A DNA stretch of 16,806 bases from Oscillibacter sp. (GTDB lineage: Bacteria; Bacillota; Clostridia; Oscillospirales; Oscillospiraceae). Shown here one piece after another: positions 1-6,753 of the stretch. The notes below the pieces were generated by a model that made no database searches, was not told the origin of the DNA, and saw nothing but the letters and a program-made list of their open reading frames with translations. Location of the stretch: the NCBI GenBank assembly GCA_020025415.1, contig JAHHSB010000012.1, forward strand, positions 1 to 16,806. Direction: 5' to 3'. The stretch's first letter is position 1; the number at the start of each line of letters is the position of its first letter. The translations under genes were made by a program, and so were the position numbers.

Positions 1-126
1 CTTCCAGGCAGCGGGGAGGTCCCCAACTTTTTCCGCTGCCTGGAAGAACAGGGACTGAAGGAGACCGATGTGGAAAAAATCTCCCGGGAGAACTTCCTGC
101 GGCTTTTTCAAAAAAGCGGGGTTTGA
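1..126 (+). CDS. C-terminal end of a membrane dipeptidase (peptidase M19), partial
   Basis: An open frame enters from the left edge and ends in TGA at 124-126, giving 41 residues that read LPGSGEVPNFFRCLEEQG at the start and ENFLRLF near the end. The pattern 'G..(I/V)PNF...L...G......I..I...NFLR(L/V)F' is the usual C-terminus of renal-dipeptidase-like M19 enzymes, zinc metallopeptidases that cleave dipeptides, including ones with D-residues. None of the metal-binding or catalytic residues lie inside the window, so the assignment rests on this tail alone. The following promoter starts four bases after the stop, so the downstream operon is probably transcribed independently. A different TIM-barrel hydrolase cannot be excluded. 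Confidence 0.6.
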   Translation, partial: LPGSGEVPNFFRCLEEQGLKETDVEKISRENFLRLFQKSGV

Positions 127-129
127 GAA

Positions 130-158
130 TTGAATTCAATGGCATCCTACGATATAAT
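130..158 (+). promoter_or_regulatory. Sigma-A-type promoter for the ymfF-ymfH-lgt-folD operon
   Basis: TTGAAT at 130-135 and a perfect TATAAT at 153-158 are separated by exactly 17 bases. The expected start is near 165, leaving a leader of about 65 bases before the ymfF start at 232. The leader holds a possible imperfect GC-rich hairpin (181-213, CCCAGGGG pairing with CCCCGGG) of unknown significance. Confidence 0.75.
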
Positions 159-231
159 GAACCTGAAAGATAAACGTTTGCCCAGGGGGATGTATTGCTG
201 AACGCTCCCCGGGCCGCAAGGAGTTGGAACA

Positions 232-1500
232 ATGAAAACCAGCCGAACGCAAATCGCCGACGGGGTGTACCTGACGTACCTGCCGACACGAAAATTTAAA
301 ACTGGGCTGCTCTCGGCCCAATTTGTTACCCCGCTGCGGAAAGAGACTGCCTCGGCCTACGCCCTGCTGCCGGCGGTGCTCCGGCGGGGCACGGTGTGCT
401 ATCCGGATATGGGGCTGCTGTCGGCGGAGCTGGACCGGCTCTACGGGGCGCAGATCTCCTATACGGTCCGGAAAAAGGGTGAGAGCCAGTGCATGGGGTT
501 TGTGGCTAGCTTTATCGATGAATCCTTCGTCCCCGGCGGCGAGCGGCTGCTGGAGCCAGTGGCCTCGCTGCTGGGCGAACTGATTTGTGAGCCGGTGACC
601 CGCAGCGGCCGCTTCCTGCCTGCCTATGTGGAGGGAGAGCGGGAGAATCTGGTGGACGCCATCCGGGGCATCCGCAACGACAAGCGGGACTATGCCGATC
701 TGCGTCTGCTCCAGGAGATGTGTACCGGCGAGCGCTATGGCATCAGCCGTTTGGGCGATGAGCAAAGCGCCCGGAAGCTGAGTGTGGCCAAGCTCTACGC
801 CGGCTATACGGAGCTGATCTCCAGCGCCCGGCTGGAGCTGTTCTACTGCGGCAGCGCCGCCATGGAGCGGGTGGAGCAGGCGCTGCTGGAGGCTTTGTCT
901 GCCCTGCCCCGGGAGCGGGTGCGGGAGATTTTTCCGCCGGAAAAGCACCCCGCCAGAAAGACGCCCCGGGAGGTCACCGAGACGTTAGACGTGACCCAGG
1001 GAAAACTGGGTATGGGCTTTTCCTGCGGCAGCGACGATGCCACGGGCCTGCTGCTGGGCAATACCATCTTTGGCGGCAGCAGCAATTCCAAGCTCTTTTT
1101 GAACGTACGGGAAAAGCTGTCGCTGTGTTACTATGCCTCCTCCGTCTACCACCGGAGCAAGGGGCTGATCACCGTGTCCTCGGGCATCGAGTTCGAGGAT
1201 GTGGAGCAGGCCCGGGACGAGATCCTCACCCAGCTGAAAATGGTCCAGGAGGGCCGGTTGGAGGACTGGGAGCTGGAGGGTGCCCGCAGCACTCTGCTCA
1301 ACAGCTACACCACCCTGGGGGACTCCCAGGCACGACTGGAGAATTTCTACCTGGGCCAGCTGGCCACCGCCTCCGAGCAGACGCCGGAGGATCAGGCCGC
1401 CGAGCTGCGGGAGGCGACGCTGGAGCAGGTGCTGGCGGCTATGAACACCGTGTCGCTGGACACCGTTTACTTTCTCAAGGGAAATGAGGTGACGGAATGA
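232..1500 (+). CDS. ymfF: M16-family peptidase-like protein, YmfF type (catalytically inactive partner)
   Basis: The 422-residue product has the size and two-lobed layout of an insulinase-family (M16) half-barrel protein. No HxxEH zinc motif is visible in the N-terminal lobe, so it is probably the non-catalytic partner of the protein encoded next. M16 proteins often work as active/inactive pairs. This corresponds to Bacillus YmfF (RefSeq spelling YfmF), which some annotations link to 5-aminopentanol modification of elongation factor P; that role is known only by family association. ATG at 232 has a good AAGGAG Shine-Dalgarno at 218-223 with an 8-base spacer. The stop overlaps the next start (ATGA at 1497-1500), indicating translational coupling. 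The product is probably cytoplasmic, since no signal peptide is visible. Confidence 0.85.
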   Translation: MKTSRTQIADGVYLTYLPTRKFKTGLLSAQFVTPLRKETASAYALLPAVLRRGTVCYPDMGLLSAELDRLYGAQISYTVRKKGESQCMGFVASFIDESFVPGGERLLEPVASLLGELICEPVTRSGRFLPAYVEGERENLVDAIRGIRNDKRDYADLRLLQEMCTGERYGISRLGDEQSARKLSVAKLYAGYTELISSARLELFYCGSAAMERVEQALLEALSALPRERVREIFPPEKHPARKTPREVTETLDVTQGKLGMGFSCGSDDATGLLLGNTIFGGSSNSKLFLNVREKLSLCYYASSVYHRSKGLITVSSGIEFEDVEQARDEILTQLKMVQEGRLEDWELEGARSTLLNSYTTLGDSQARLENFYLGQLATASEQTPEDQAAELREATLEQVLAAMNTVSLDTVYFLKGNEVTE

Positions 1501-2765
1501 AGCCCAGTTTTTACGAGCGCATCGGAGAGACCGTCTACCGGGAGAAGCTGCCCAACGGGCTTCAGATCTGCGTGCTGCCCAAGCCGGAGTTTGCCAAAAG
1601 CTATGCCTTTTTTGCCACCCGCTACGGCGGCATGGATACCCGCTTCTGCCTGAACGGAAAGTGGCTGGATACGCCGGCGGGCATCGCCCACTATCTGGAG
1701 CACAAGATGTTCGACACCAAGGAGGGCAACGCCCTGCAGAAACTGGCCCAGAACGGAGCCGAGCCCAACGCCTTCACCAGCAACGCCATGACGGGCTACT
1801 ACTTTGATTCCACCCGGAATTTTGAGGAGAATTTGGCTATCCTGCTCTCATTCGTGTCGGTGCCTTATTTTACGGAAGAGAGCGTGGCCAAAGAGCAGGG
1901 GATCATCAGCCAGGAGATCCGGATGATCGAGGATGATCCCGACTGGCAGCTCTATACCCGCATGCTCAAGGCCCTGTATCAAAACAGCACTGCCCGGACC
2001 CCCGTGGCCGGCAGCATCGAGAGCATCAAGGAGATCACGGTCCAGACCCTTTACGACTGCCACAAGGCTTTTTATACCCCCTCCAACATGATCCTGACGG
2101 TGGTGGGGCCGGTGGATCCCATCCACGTGGTGGATATTGCCCGCCGGATCCTGCCGCTGGATGGCGGCCCTGTCATCGCCCGGGACTACGGGACGGAGCC
2201 GGAGGAAGTGGCCCAAAAGCGGACGAGCATCGCCGTGGAAGTATCCACACCCCAGTTCCTGCGGGGCTTTAAGTGTCGCCCGGCGGAAGAGGGGGAGGCC
2301 TATCTGCGCCGGCAGATGATCGGGGAGATGGCCTGCGATATCCTGATGGGGGATTCCAGCCCCCTGTATCTGCGGCTTTACGGCGAGGGCCGCGTCAACG
2401 GCAGCTTTGGCAGCGCCTTTGAGATGATGCCAGGCGTGGCTTATCTCTACGCCGGCGGAGACTGCAAGGAGCCGGAGGCTGTATCCGATGCCATTATGGA
2501 AGAGGCGGCTCGGCTGGAGAGAGAGGGGATCGAGGAGGCGTATTACCAGCGGGTGCGCCGCGCCTGTCTGGGCAGCGCCCTGCGGGGACTCAATTCCTTC
2601 GAGAATATGGCCGTCACCCTGACAGAGGGCTACTTCCACGGGTTTGACGCCTTCCGCTTCCTGCAGCTGTTTGATTCCATTACCAAAGAGGACGTGGCCG
2701 GGTTCTTGAAAGAGAGTATCGTGGAGGAGCGCTCCGCCCTTTCTCTCGTGGTGCCCAAGGCCTGA
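1497..2765 (+). CDS. ymfH: M16-family zinc peptidase, YmfH type
   Basis: This 422-residue protein carries the inverted zinc motif HYLEH (His65-x-x-Glu68-His69). Two glutamates seven residues apart follow in AKEQGIISQE (Glu133 and Glu140), the expected arrangement for the distal zinc ligand of M16 peptidases, with Glu140 the likely ligand. It should therefore be the catalytic member of the YmfF/YmfH pair. Family knowledge: M16 enzymes degrade or process peptides inside a closed chamber, and YmfH is annotated in Firmicutes as an EF-P modification-associated protein. Its physiological substrate is not known from this sequence. It overlaps ymfF by four bases, and lgt follows 19 bases after its stop, so all belong to one operon. 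Confidence 0.88.
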   Translation: MKPSFYERIGETVYREKLPNGLQICVLPKPEFAKSYAFFATRYGGMDTRFCLNGKWLDTPAGIAHYLEHKMFDTKEGNALQKLAQNGAEPNAFTSNAMTGYYFDSTRNFEENLAILLSFVSVPYFTEESVAKEQGIISQEIRMIEDDPDWQLYTRMLKALYQNSTARTPVAGSIESIKEITVQTLYDCHKAFYTPSNMILTVVGPVDPIHVVDIARRILPLDGGPVIARDYGTEPEEVAQKRTSIAVEVSTPQFLRGFKCRPAEEGEAYLRRQMIGEMACDILMGDSSPLYLRLYGEGRVNGSFGSAFEMMPGVAYLYAGGDCKEPEAVSDAIMEEAARLEREGIEEAYYQRVRRACLGSALRGLNSFENMAVTLTEGYFHGFDAFRFLQLFDSITKEDVAGFLKESIVEERSALSLVVPKA

Positions 2766-2784
2766 AAGAAAGGTAGGTTGCTGT

Positions 2785-3732
2785 TTGTCTGCCCTGAAAA
2801 ATATGCCTATCGGCTTTCCCGGACTACTGGGAGGGCTGGAGTTTGATCCCGATGTGATTGCCATCCACATTGGGCACGGGATCTATTGGTATGGCATTCT
2901 GATCGCTATCGGGATGCTGGCGGGATTGTTTTTGTGCATGAAACAGGCCAAACGCTTCGGCCTGACGGAAGATCATGTACTGGATTTGGTGCTGTGGGCC
3001 ATCCCGCTGTGTATCATCGGTGCCCGGCTGTACTATGTGATCTTTTACTATTCTCATTATCAGACGGAGACCGGCGCGCCCGACTGGGGGGAGATCATCG
3101 CCGTCTGGGATGGCGGCCTGGCCATTTACGGCGGCATCATCGCCGCGGTGATCACCGCATATATATTTGCGCGGGTCAAGAAGATCAAGTTTGGGGCTCT
3201 GGCGGATCTGTGCGTGATGGGATTGCTCCTGGGGCAGGCCATCGGCCGCTGGGGAAATTTCATCAACCGGGAGGCCTTCGGTTCGGAGACCACGCTGCCC
3301 TGGCGGATGCGCCTGTGGACCAGTGCCGCCCACTATATTGAAGTGCATCCTACCTTCTTTTATGAGAGCCTGTGGAATGTGATCGGACTGCTGTTGCTGC
3401 TGTTTGTAATCTCCAAGGCCCGGCGCTTTGACGGCGAGAGCACTTGGTTTTACTTTCTGTGGTACGGCCTGGGCCGCGCCTGGGTGGAGGGCCTGCGGAC
3501 GGACAGCCTGTATCTGTTTGACTGGACGCTGTTCGGGGAGCCCATCCGGGTCTCCCAGGCGCTGTCGGTGGTGATGGTGCTTGTTTCGGCGGCGATGTTG
3601 TTTTATAATATAAGAATCAAAAAGCACAGCCCGCAGGAGCTGCTGGTCAATCAGGTAGGGGCCGCGGCGGCGGCAGAAGCAGCAGAAAAGAACATCTTAA
3701 AGGAGGACGAGGACCATGGCGATTGTCATTGA
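2785..3732 (+). CDS. lgt: Prolipoprotein diacylglyceryl transferase (Lgt)
   Basis: Lgt moves diacylglyceryl from phosphatidylglycerol to the lipobox cysteine of prolipoproteins, the first step of lipoprotein maturation in the membrane. The 315-residue product has several hydrophobic membrane segments and the family signatures [26 protein letters not shown] and [15 protein letters not shown] near the C-terminus. The chosen start is TTG at 2785, preceded by AGGTAGG (2771-2777) with a 7-base spacer. The first ATG (2803, six codons in) has no ribosome-binding site. After the last membrane segment there is an alanine- and acid-rich tail of about 35 residues, longer than in most family members; its last codons overlap folD by 17 bases. 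Two predicted lipoproteins encoded in this window (10862-12532 and 14334-14942) would be substrates. Confidence 0.93.
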   Translation: MSALKNMPIGFPGLLGGLEFDPDVIAIHIGHGIYWYGILIAIGMLAGLFLCMKQAKRFGLTEDHVLDLVLWAIPLCIIGARLYYVIFYYSHYQTETGAPDWGEIIAVWDGGLAIYGGIIAAVITAYIFARVKKIKFGALADLCVMGLLLGQAIGRWGNFINREAFGSETTLPWRMRLWTSAAHYIEVHPTFFYESLWNVIGLLLLLFVISKARRFDGESTWFYFLWYGLGRAWVEGLRTDSLYLFDWTLFGEPIRVSQALSVVMVLVSAAMLFYNIRIKKHSPQELLVNQVGAAAAAEAAEKNILKEDEDHGDCH

Positions 3733-4558
3733 CGGAAAGGCCCTGGCGGCAAAAGTAAAGGCCAGCGTGGCGGAGGAAGCCAAGTCCCTGACCAGACAGC
3801 CGGGACTGGCTGTGATTCTGGTGGGGAACAACCCGGCATCCCGTACATACGTGACCAGCAAGGAAAAGGATTGTCAGGAGTGCGGCTTTTTGAGCTTTGA
3901 GCATAAGCTGCCCGAGGAGACCCGGGAGGACGAGCTGCTGGGTCTGATCGCCCAGCTGAATGAGGACCCCAAGGTGGACGGTATTCTGGTGCAGATGCCC
4001 CTGCCCCGGCAGCTGGATGAGCAGAAGGTCATCCATGCCATCGCCCCGGAAAAGGACGTGGATGGTTTCCACCCGGTGAATGTGGGCCGCTTGGTGATCG
4101 GGGAGCCCGCCTTCCTGCCCTGCACCCCCGCCGGCGTGATGGAGATGTTCAAAGCGTATGAGATTCCCATCCGGGGCAAGCACTGTGTGGTGCTGGGCCG
4201 GTCCAACATCGTGGGCAAGCCCATGAGCAGCCTGCTGCTCCAGCAGGACGGCACCGTGACCACCTGCCACTCCAAGACCCCCAACATGGCCGAGATCACC
4301 CGTCAGGCGGATATTCTGGTCTCTGCCGTGGGCAAGCGGAACCTGGTGACGGCGGATATGGTGAAAGAAGGCGCCGTGGTCATCGACGTGGCCATGAACC
4401 GCAACGACGCGGGCAAGCTCTGCGGCGATGTGGATTATCCCGAGGTGGCCAAGAAGGCCTCTTACATCACTCCGGTCCCCGGCGGCGTGGGCCCCATGAC
4501 CCGGGCGATTTTGATGAAGAATATCCTCACCGCAGCCAAGATGCACCAGGGTGTGTAA
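3716..4558 (+). CDS. folD: Bifunctional methylenetetrahydrofolate dehydrogenase/methenyltetrahydrofolate cyclohydrolase
   Basis: FolD interconverts 5,10-methylene-, 5,10-methenyl- and 10-formyl-tetrahydrofolate using NADP, feeding purine and formyl-methionine synthesis in the cytoplasm. The 280-residue length is typical. Visible signatures are YVTSKEKDC (Tyr45 and catalytic Lys49), [17 protein letters not shown], the nucleotide-binding GRSNIVGKP motif and [10 protein letters not shown] near the C-terminus. ATG at 3716 sits behind a strong AAAGGAGG (3699-3706). The start lies inside the 3' end of lgt (17-base overlap), so it is the last gene of the ymfF-lgt operon. No separate promoter or folate riboswitch is visible. 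Transcription would run into the IS3-remnant hairpin 40 bases downstream. Confidence 0.96.
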   Translation: MAIVIDGKALAAKVKASVAEEAKSLTRQPGLAVILVGNNPASRTYVTSKEKDCQECGFLSFEHKLPEETREDELLGLIAQLNEDPKVDGILVQMPLPRQLDEQKVIHAIAPEKDVDGFHPVNVGRLVIGEPAFLPCTPAGVMEMFKAYEIPIRGKHCVVLGRSNIVGKPMSSLLLQQDGTVTTCHSKTPNMAEITRQADILVSAVGKRNLVTADMVKEGAVVIDVAMNRNDAGKLCGDVDYPEVAKKASYITPVPGGVGPMTRAILMKNILTAAKMHQGV

Positions 4559-4589
4559 GCGGAATTTCTAAAAGAGCGTAGATGGTTTT

Positions 4590-4771
4590 TGAACTGCACC
4601 CCACTTGTTAGACAGTATGATATACTGAAAAACAAGTGGGGTGTTTTATTATGCCAAACTGCTATTTACCATGCAAACAAGCCCAGCCAAAAGTGGGTTA
4701 CGGCTGTGACAGAGTTCAGATTGTTTAGGGAGAAACTATATCTTTCACCGATTCTTGATTTGTGTATGGGG
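4590..4771 (+). mobile_element. Remnant of an IS3-family insertion sequence (left end joined to a piece of orfB)
   Basis: At 4590 begins TGAACTGCACCCC followed by ACTTGTTAGACA, which looks like an IS3-family (IS150-like) left terminal repeat. A hairpin follows, then an ATG (4651) in the place of the orfA start. Only about three codons later the sequence jumps to the catalytic part of OrfB. Positions 4670-4771 read HANKPSQKWVTAVTEF, then EKLYLSPILDL, in the frame that starts at 4589. In intact elements this stretch normally reads WVTDVTEF; here the first DDE aspartate is alanine (GCT at 4703-4705). The element has therefore lost most of orfA, the start of orfB, the rest of orfB and the right end, and is dead. 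The right boundary is uncertain; homology fades after about 4771. It is recognised from memory of the family, not from a search. Confidence 0.8.
4598..4642 (+). terminator. Long IS-end hairpin downstream of folD, possible terminator
   Basis: Perfect 12-base arms ACCCCACTTGTT (4598-4609) and AACAAGTGGGGT (4631-4642) enclose an inner stem CAGTAT/ATACTG (4613-4618 with 4622-4627) with a GAT loop. The plus strand continues with GTTTTATTAT. As it lies 40 bases after the folD stop and no other plus-strand terminator is visible, it could end the ymfF-lgt-folD transcript. The T-run is broken by the initial G, so efficiency is uncertain. The hairpin is part of the IS3 remnant rather than a native structure. 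Confidence 0.5.
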
Positions 4772-4861
4772 GCACTTTACAAGGAACGGCTTTTTTATGC
4801 TATGGGGCATGGAGCTGCGATGGGGGAGAAGAGAATCAAGGGGGGAGATTCCTGCACGGCA
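4772..4861. other. Unassigned spacer between the IS3 remnant and the NlpC/P60 terminator
   Basis: This is the rest of the 361-base gap between convergent folD and the NlpC/P60 gene. An open frame continues rightward from the IS remnant (from the TTG at 4589), but after the OrfB-like piece it shows no family resemblance, and it ends antisense inside the hydrolase gene. No IS right end (the inverse of TGAACTGCACCCC) and no promoter were found here. Confidence 0.5.
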
Positions 4862-4903
4862 GGGAAAAGAAAAAAGGCGGCATACCAAATGGTATGCCGC
4901 CTT
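4862..4903 (-). terminator. Rho-independent terminator of the NlpC/P60 unit
   Basis: Arms 4874-4886 and 4891-4903 form a 13-base-pair stem (AAGGCGGCATACC on the minus strand) with a 4-base loop, followed on the minus strand by TTTTCTTTT-rich sequence. It starts 16 bases after the hydrolase stop codon at 4920. Confidence 0.93.
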
Positions 4904-4919
4904 AATGTACATGAATACT

Positions 4920-5816
4920 TTACAGGATGCGCAGACCGCCCACAAAGTAGGTGTTGTAGTAGCCGCTGTACAGGCTGCTGACAATCACACCGCCGCTTCT
5001 GGAAGAGGAAGCGTGGATAAACTGACCGTCACCGATGTAGATGCCGGCGTGAGAGCAGGCCTTGCCGTTGGAGCGGCTGGGATCGCAGAAGAACACCAGA
5101 TCGCCGGCCTCCAGAGCGGAAATGGACCAAACCTTGGTGCCCTTGCCACTCTGCCACTGGCCGGTAGCAGTGTGGGGGAGGGAAACGCCGTACTTGGCGT
5201 AGACATACATGGTAAAGCCGGAGCAGTCAAAACCTCTGGGAGAGGCACCGCCGTAAACATAGCGGACACCCAGATGCTGCTTGGCGGTATCTACCAGGGC
5301 AGAGCCGCTGCCGCTGCTCAGGGAATCCACCAGATCCACCAGATCGCTGCGGATATAACCCTTGGTACCATACTTGCAGGTCACGCTGTACCAACCGTTG
5401 GTAAAGCCGGTGACCGTCAGGGTGGTGGACTCATCCACGGTCTGCTTGATCTTGCTGTCAGTGGAGGCGCCAGACCGGACACAAACACCGTCCGCATTAA
5501 CCCGGCCATAGGTAGTGAACACACCATCCTGATCCACAGTCAGATAATCCTCGGAAATATAACCGGTATTTCCATCATAGGAGATCTTGACCCAGCCATC
5601 CACGGCATCTTCCAGGATAGAAACTACTGTGCTCTTGTCCGTGGTGGTAACGATGGAAGAAGAGGTGGAGGGGCCGGAGCGCATTCTCACAGAAGAACCG
5701 CTGACACAACCAACACCGACGCCGATTTCAGCGGCAAAAGCAGTGGCGGCCAGCAACAGAGTGGCAACGGTACCGAGGAACAGCACGCGGGCGACTTTTC
5801 CGGTAAAGTAAGACAT
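4920..5816 (-). CDS. Secreted cell-wall hydrolase with two SH3b domains and an NlpC/P60 domain
   Basis: The 298-residue protein has an N-terminal signal peptide (basic start, hydrophobic core, cleavage likely after AFA near residue 28). It then has SH3b domain 1 (about 38-95, with SSVRMRSGPS and GWVKISYDGNTGYI), SH3b domain 2 (about 104-163, with VCVRSGAST and GWYSVTCKYGTKGYI) and a C-terminal NlpC/P60 domain (about 172-298). The catalytic triad is visible as Cys198 in FDCSG, His256 in CSHAG and His268 in QFIHAS. Such enzymes usually cleave gamma-D-Glu-meso-diaminopimelate or related stem-peptide bonds outside the cell, with SH3b domains binding the wall. The start ATG is preceded by AAAGGAAG with a spacer of about 10 bases. 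It lies 50 bases behind the 100-residue gene, with no promoter between them, so the two are probably co-transcribed. Confidence 0.95.
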   Translation of the reverse strand: MSYFTGKVARVLFLGTVATLLLAATAFAAEIGVGVGCVSGSSVRMRSGPSTSSSIVTTTDKSTVVSILEDAVDGWVKISYDGNTGYISEDYLTVDQDGVFTTYGRVNADGVCVRSGASTDSKIKQTVDESTTLTVTGFTNGWYSVTCKYGTKGYIRSDLVDLVDSLSSGSGSALVDTAKQHLGVRYVYGGASPRGFDCSGFTMYVYAKYGVSLPHTATGQWQSGKGTKVWSISALEAGDLVFFCDPSRSNGKACSHAGIYIGDGQFIHASSSRSGGVIVSSLYSGYYNTYFVGGLRIL

Positions 5817-5866
5817 GGGTGATAGCTTCCTTTCGTTATCGTTTGTAGGGGGAAGTTGAAACCGGC

Positions 5867-6169
5867 TTACTTGCCGGAAAGCGCACGATCCAACCAGATG
5901 GCGGAGATGTCCATTGCGGCGTAAAGGCTGTCCTTTTCACTCTTTTTCACAATGCGATCCCGGGACTTCAGGTTGGGCTCCGTCAGCTGCAGCTGAATGG
6001 AAACCTTGGTGGCAACGTCCAGATCCTGAACCTTCTTGGTCTCCAGAACCTGCATCATAATAATATATTTTTCAGCCATCGTACCGTAGTAGATCAGGTT
6101 ATCCACACGGCGAAGGGGATGGCCTTTATACATCAGACCGGAATGCTGGGCTTGCTTTGTATCAGCCAT
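5867..6169 (-). CDS. Conserved-looking small cytoplasmic protein of unknown function
   Basis: I do not recognise this 100-residue protein. It is soluble, has no signal peptide, membrane segment or metal motif, and contains a helix-like stretch NLIYYGTMAEKYIIMMQVLET followed by a charged KVQDLDVATKVSIQLQLTEP segment. It is very likely a real gene. ATG at 6169 has an ideal AAAGGAG with an 8-base spacer. A near-consensus promoter lies 33-61 bases upstream, and the frame is followed by a co-directional gene. It is the first gene of a unit with the secreted NlpC/P60 hydrolase. That placement hints at an envelope-related or regulatory link, but no function can be given. Confidence 0.8.
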   Translation of the reverse strand: MADTKQAQHSGLMYKGHPLRRVDNLIYYGTMAEKYIIMMQVLETKKVQDLDVATKVSIQLQLTEPNLKSRDRIVKKSEKDSLYAAMDISAIWLDRALSGK

Positions 6170-6201
6170 GAAAAAAACTCCTTTGAAAAAACTGTAACCG
6201 A

Positions 6202-6230
6202 ATTGTAACAGATTGCATCTGTTTTGTCAA
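6202..6230 (-). promoter_or_regulatory. Near-consensus sigma-A promoter for the small protein and NlpC/P60 unit
   Basis: On the minus strand TTGACA (6225-6230) and TACAAT (6202-6207) are spaced by exactly 17 bases. The expected start is near 6195, about 25 bases before the ATG of the 100-residue gene. A perfect -35 box suggests strong expression. Confidence 0.88.
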
Positions 6231-6270
6231 TTGTCAGAAGCCGTTTTTTTGTGGAAATTTTTTCTGATCA

Positions 6271-6297
6271 AAAAAATAAAAGACCGCAGGGACGGTC
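6271..6297 (-). terminator. Second, weaker terminator after the ireB-family gene
   Basis: On the minus strand a 5-base-pair stem, GACCG/CGGTC (6293-6297 with 6282-6286, 6-base loop), is followed by a long T-rich run (TTTTATTTTTTT, 6270-6281). It lies directly downstream of the larger hairpin at 6304-6354, giving a tandem terminator ahead of the next promoter. Confidence 0.55.
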
Positions 6298-6303
6298 CGG
6301 CAG

Positions 6304-6354
6304 AAAAAAGTTTCCGCGAAAGACGGGCAAAACAAGCGCGTCTTTCGCGGAAAC
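6304..6354 (-). terminator. Strong rho-independent terminator of the ireB-family gene
   Basis: A perfect 16-base-pair inverted repeat (6310-6325 with 6339-6354; arm GTTTCCGCGAAAGACG) with a 13-base loop is followed on the minus strand by TTTTTT (6304-6309). It begins 20 bases after the stop codon at 6375. Confidence 0.93.
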
Positions 6355-6374
6355 GATAGTTTAGACACAGGGGC

Positions 6375-6620
6375 TTATTGATTCAGATAGTTCCGAACCA
6401 GAACCTGAAGCAGCTCATCCCGATCGATCTTTCGGATCAGGGTACGGGCGTTATTATGGTTGGTAATATAAGTGGGATCCTCCGAGAGAATATAACCAAC
6501 AATCTGATTGATCGGATTGTATCCCTTTTCTTCCAGAGCTCGGTAAACGGTTAACAGCATCTGGTGAATCTCAGCGTCCTTATCCATGGCAATATTGAAT
6601 TTGCGGGTAAAATCGTCCAT
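6375..6620 (-). CDS. ireB: IreB-family regulatory phosphoprotein (UPF0297)
   Basis: The 81-residue product contains the family signature [21 protein letters not shown], followed by [29 protein letters not shown]. This is nearly the whole length of IreB/YrzL-type proteins. In Enterococcus, IreB is a small dimeric substrate of the PASTA kinase IreK, phosphorylated on N-terminal threonines, and influences cephalosporin resistance. Here Thr5 (MDDFTRKF) is the only N-terminal threonine; its phosphorylation is inference. The frame is open to an ATG at 6641, but the start at 6620 is preferred: AAAGGTGG precedes it with a 7-base spacer, and the extra seven residues would be encoded by that ribosome-binding site. 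In many Firmicutes the gene sits between alaS and yqgF; here it stands alone with its own promoter and terminators. Confidence 0.92.
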   Translation of the reverse strand: MDDFTRKFNIAMDKDAEIHQMLLTVYRALEEKGYNPINQIVGYILSEDPTYITNHNNARTLIRKIDRDELLQVLVRNYLNQ

Positions 6621-6664
6621 CACGAGACCACCTTTCTGCATGAGGCTCCATTTAGTCTACATGC

Positions 6665-6693
6665 ATTATACTCGCTTTTGGGGCCAGTGTAAA
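6665..6693 (-). promoter_or_regulatory. Sigma-A-type promoter of the ireB-family gene
   Basis: On the minus strand TTTACA (6688-6693) and a perfect TATAAT (6665-6670) are separated by 17 bases. The predicted start is near 6658, about 38 bases before the ATG at 6620. Confidence 0.87.
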
Positions 6694-6701
6694 GCGTTTG
6701 C

Positions 6702-6744
6702 GCAAAAATTTCCCCTATCTGACAAAACTGTCAGATAGGGGAAA
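6702..6744 (-). terminator. Rho-independent terminator of the pheST operon
   Basis: A perfect 16-base-pair stem (6709-6724 with 6729-6744; arm TTTCCCCTATCTGACA) with a 4-base loop starts 9 bases after the pheT stop. On the minus strand the descending arm ends in AAA and is followed by TTTTTG. Because the stem begins and ends in A/T runs it could also work on the plus strand. Confidence 0.9.
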
Positions 6745-6753
6745 AAGAGCGGT

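Noticed and set aside
181..213. Imperfect GC-rich hairpin in the ymfF leader as a riboswitch or attenuator
   Set aside because: Bulged stem without T run or conserved motif; too weak to call.
4589..4981. Open frame of 130 codons through the IS3 remnant as a real gene
   Set aside because: It begins in the IS terminal repeat, includes a broken piece of OrfB, and runs antisense into the hydrolase gene; treated as IS debris.
4755..5822. Plus-strand open frame (355 codons) antisense to the NlpC/P60 gene
   Set aside because: Low-complexity G, A and T-rich shadow. The minus strand has a signal peptide, SH3b repeats, catalytic triad and terminator.
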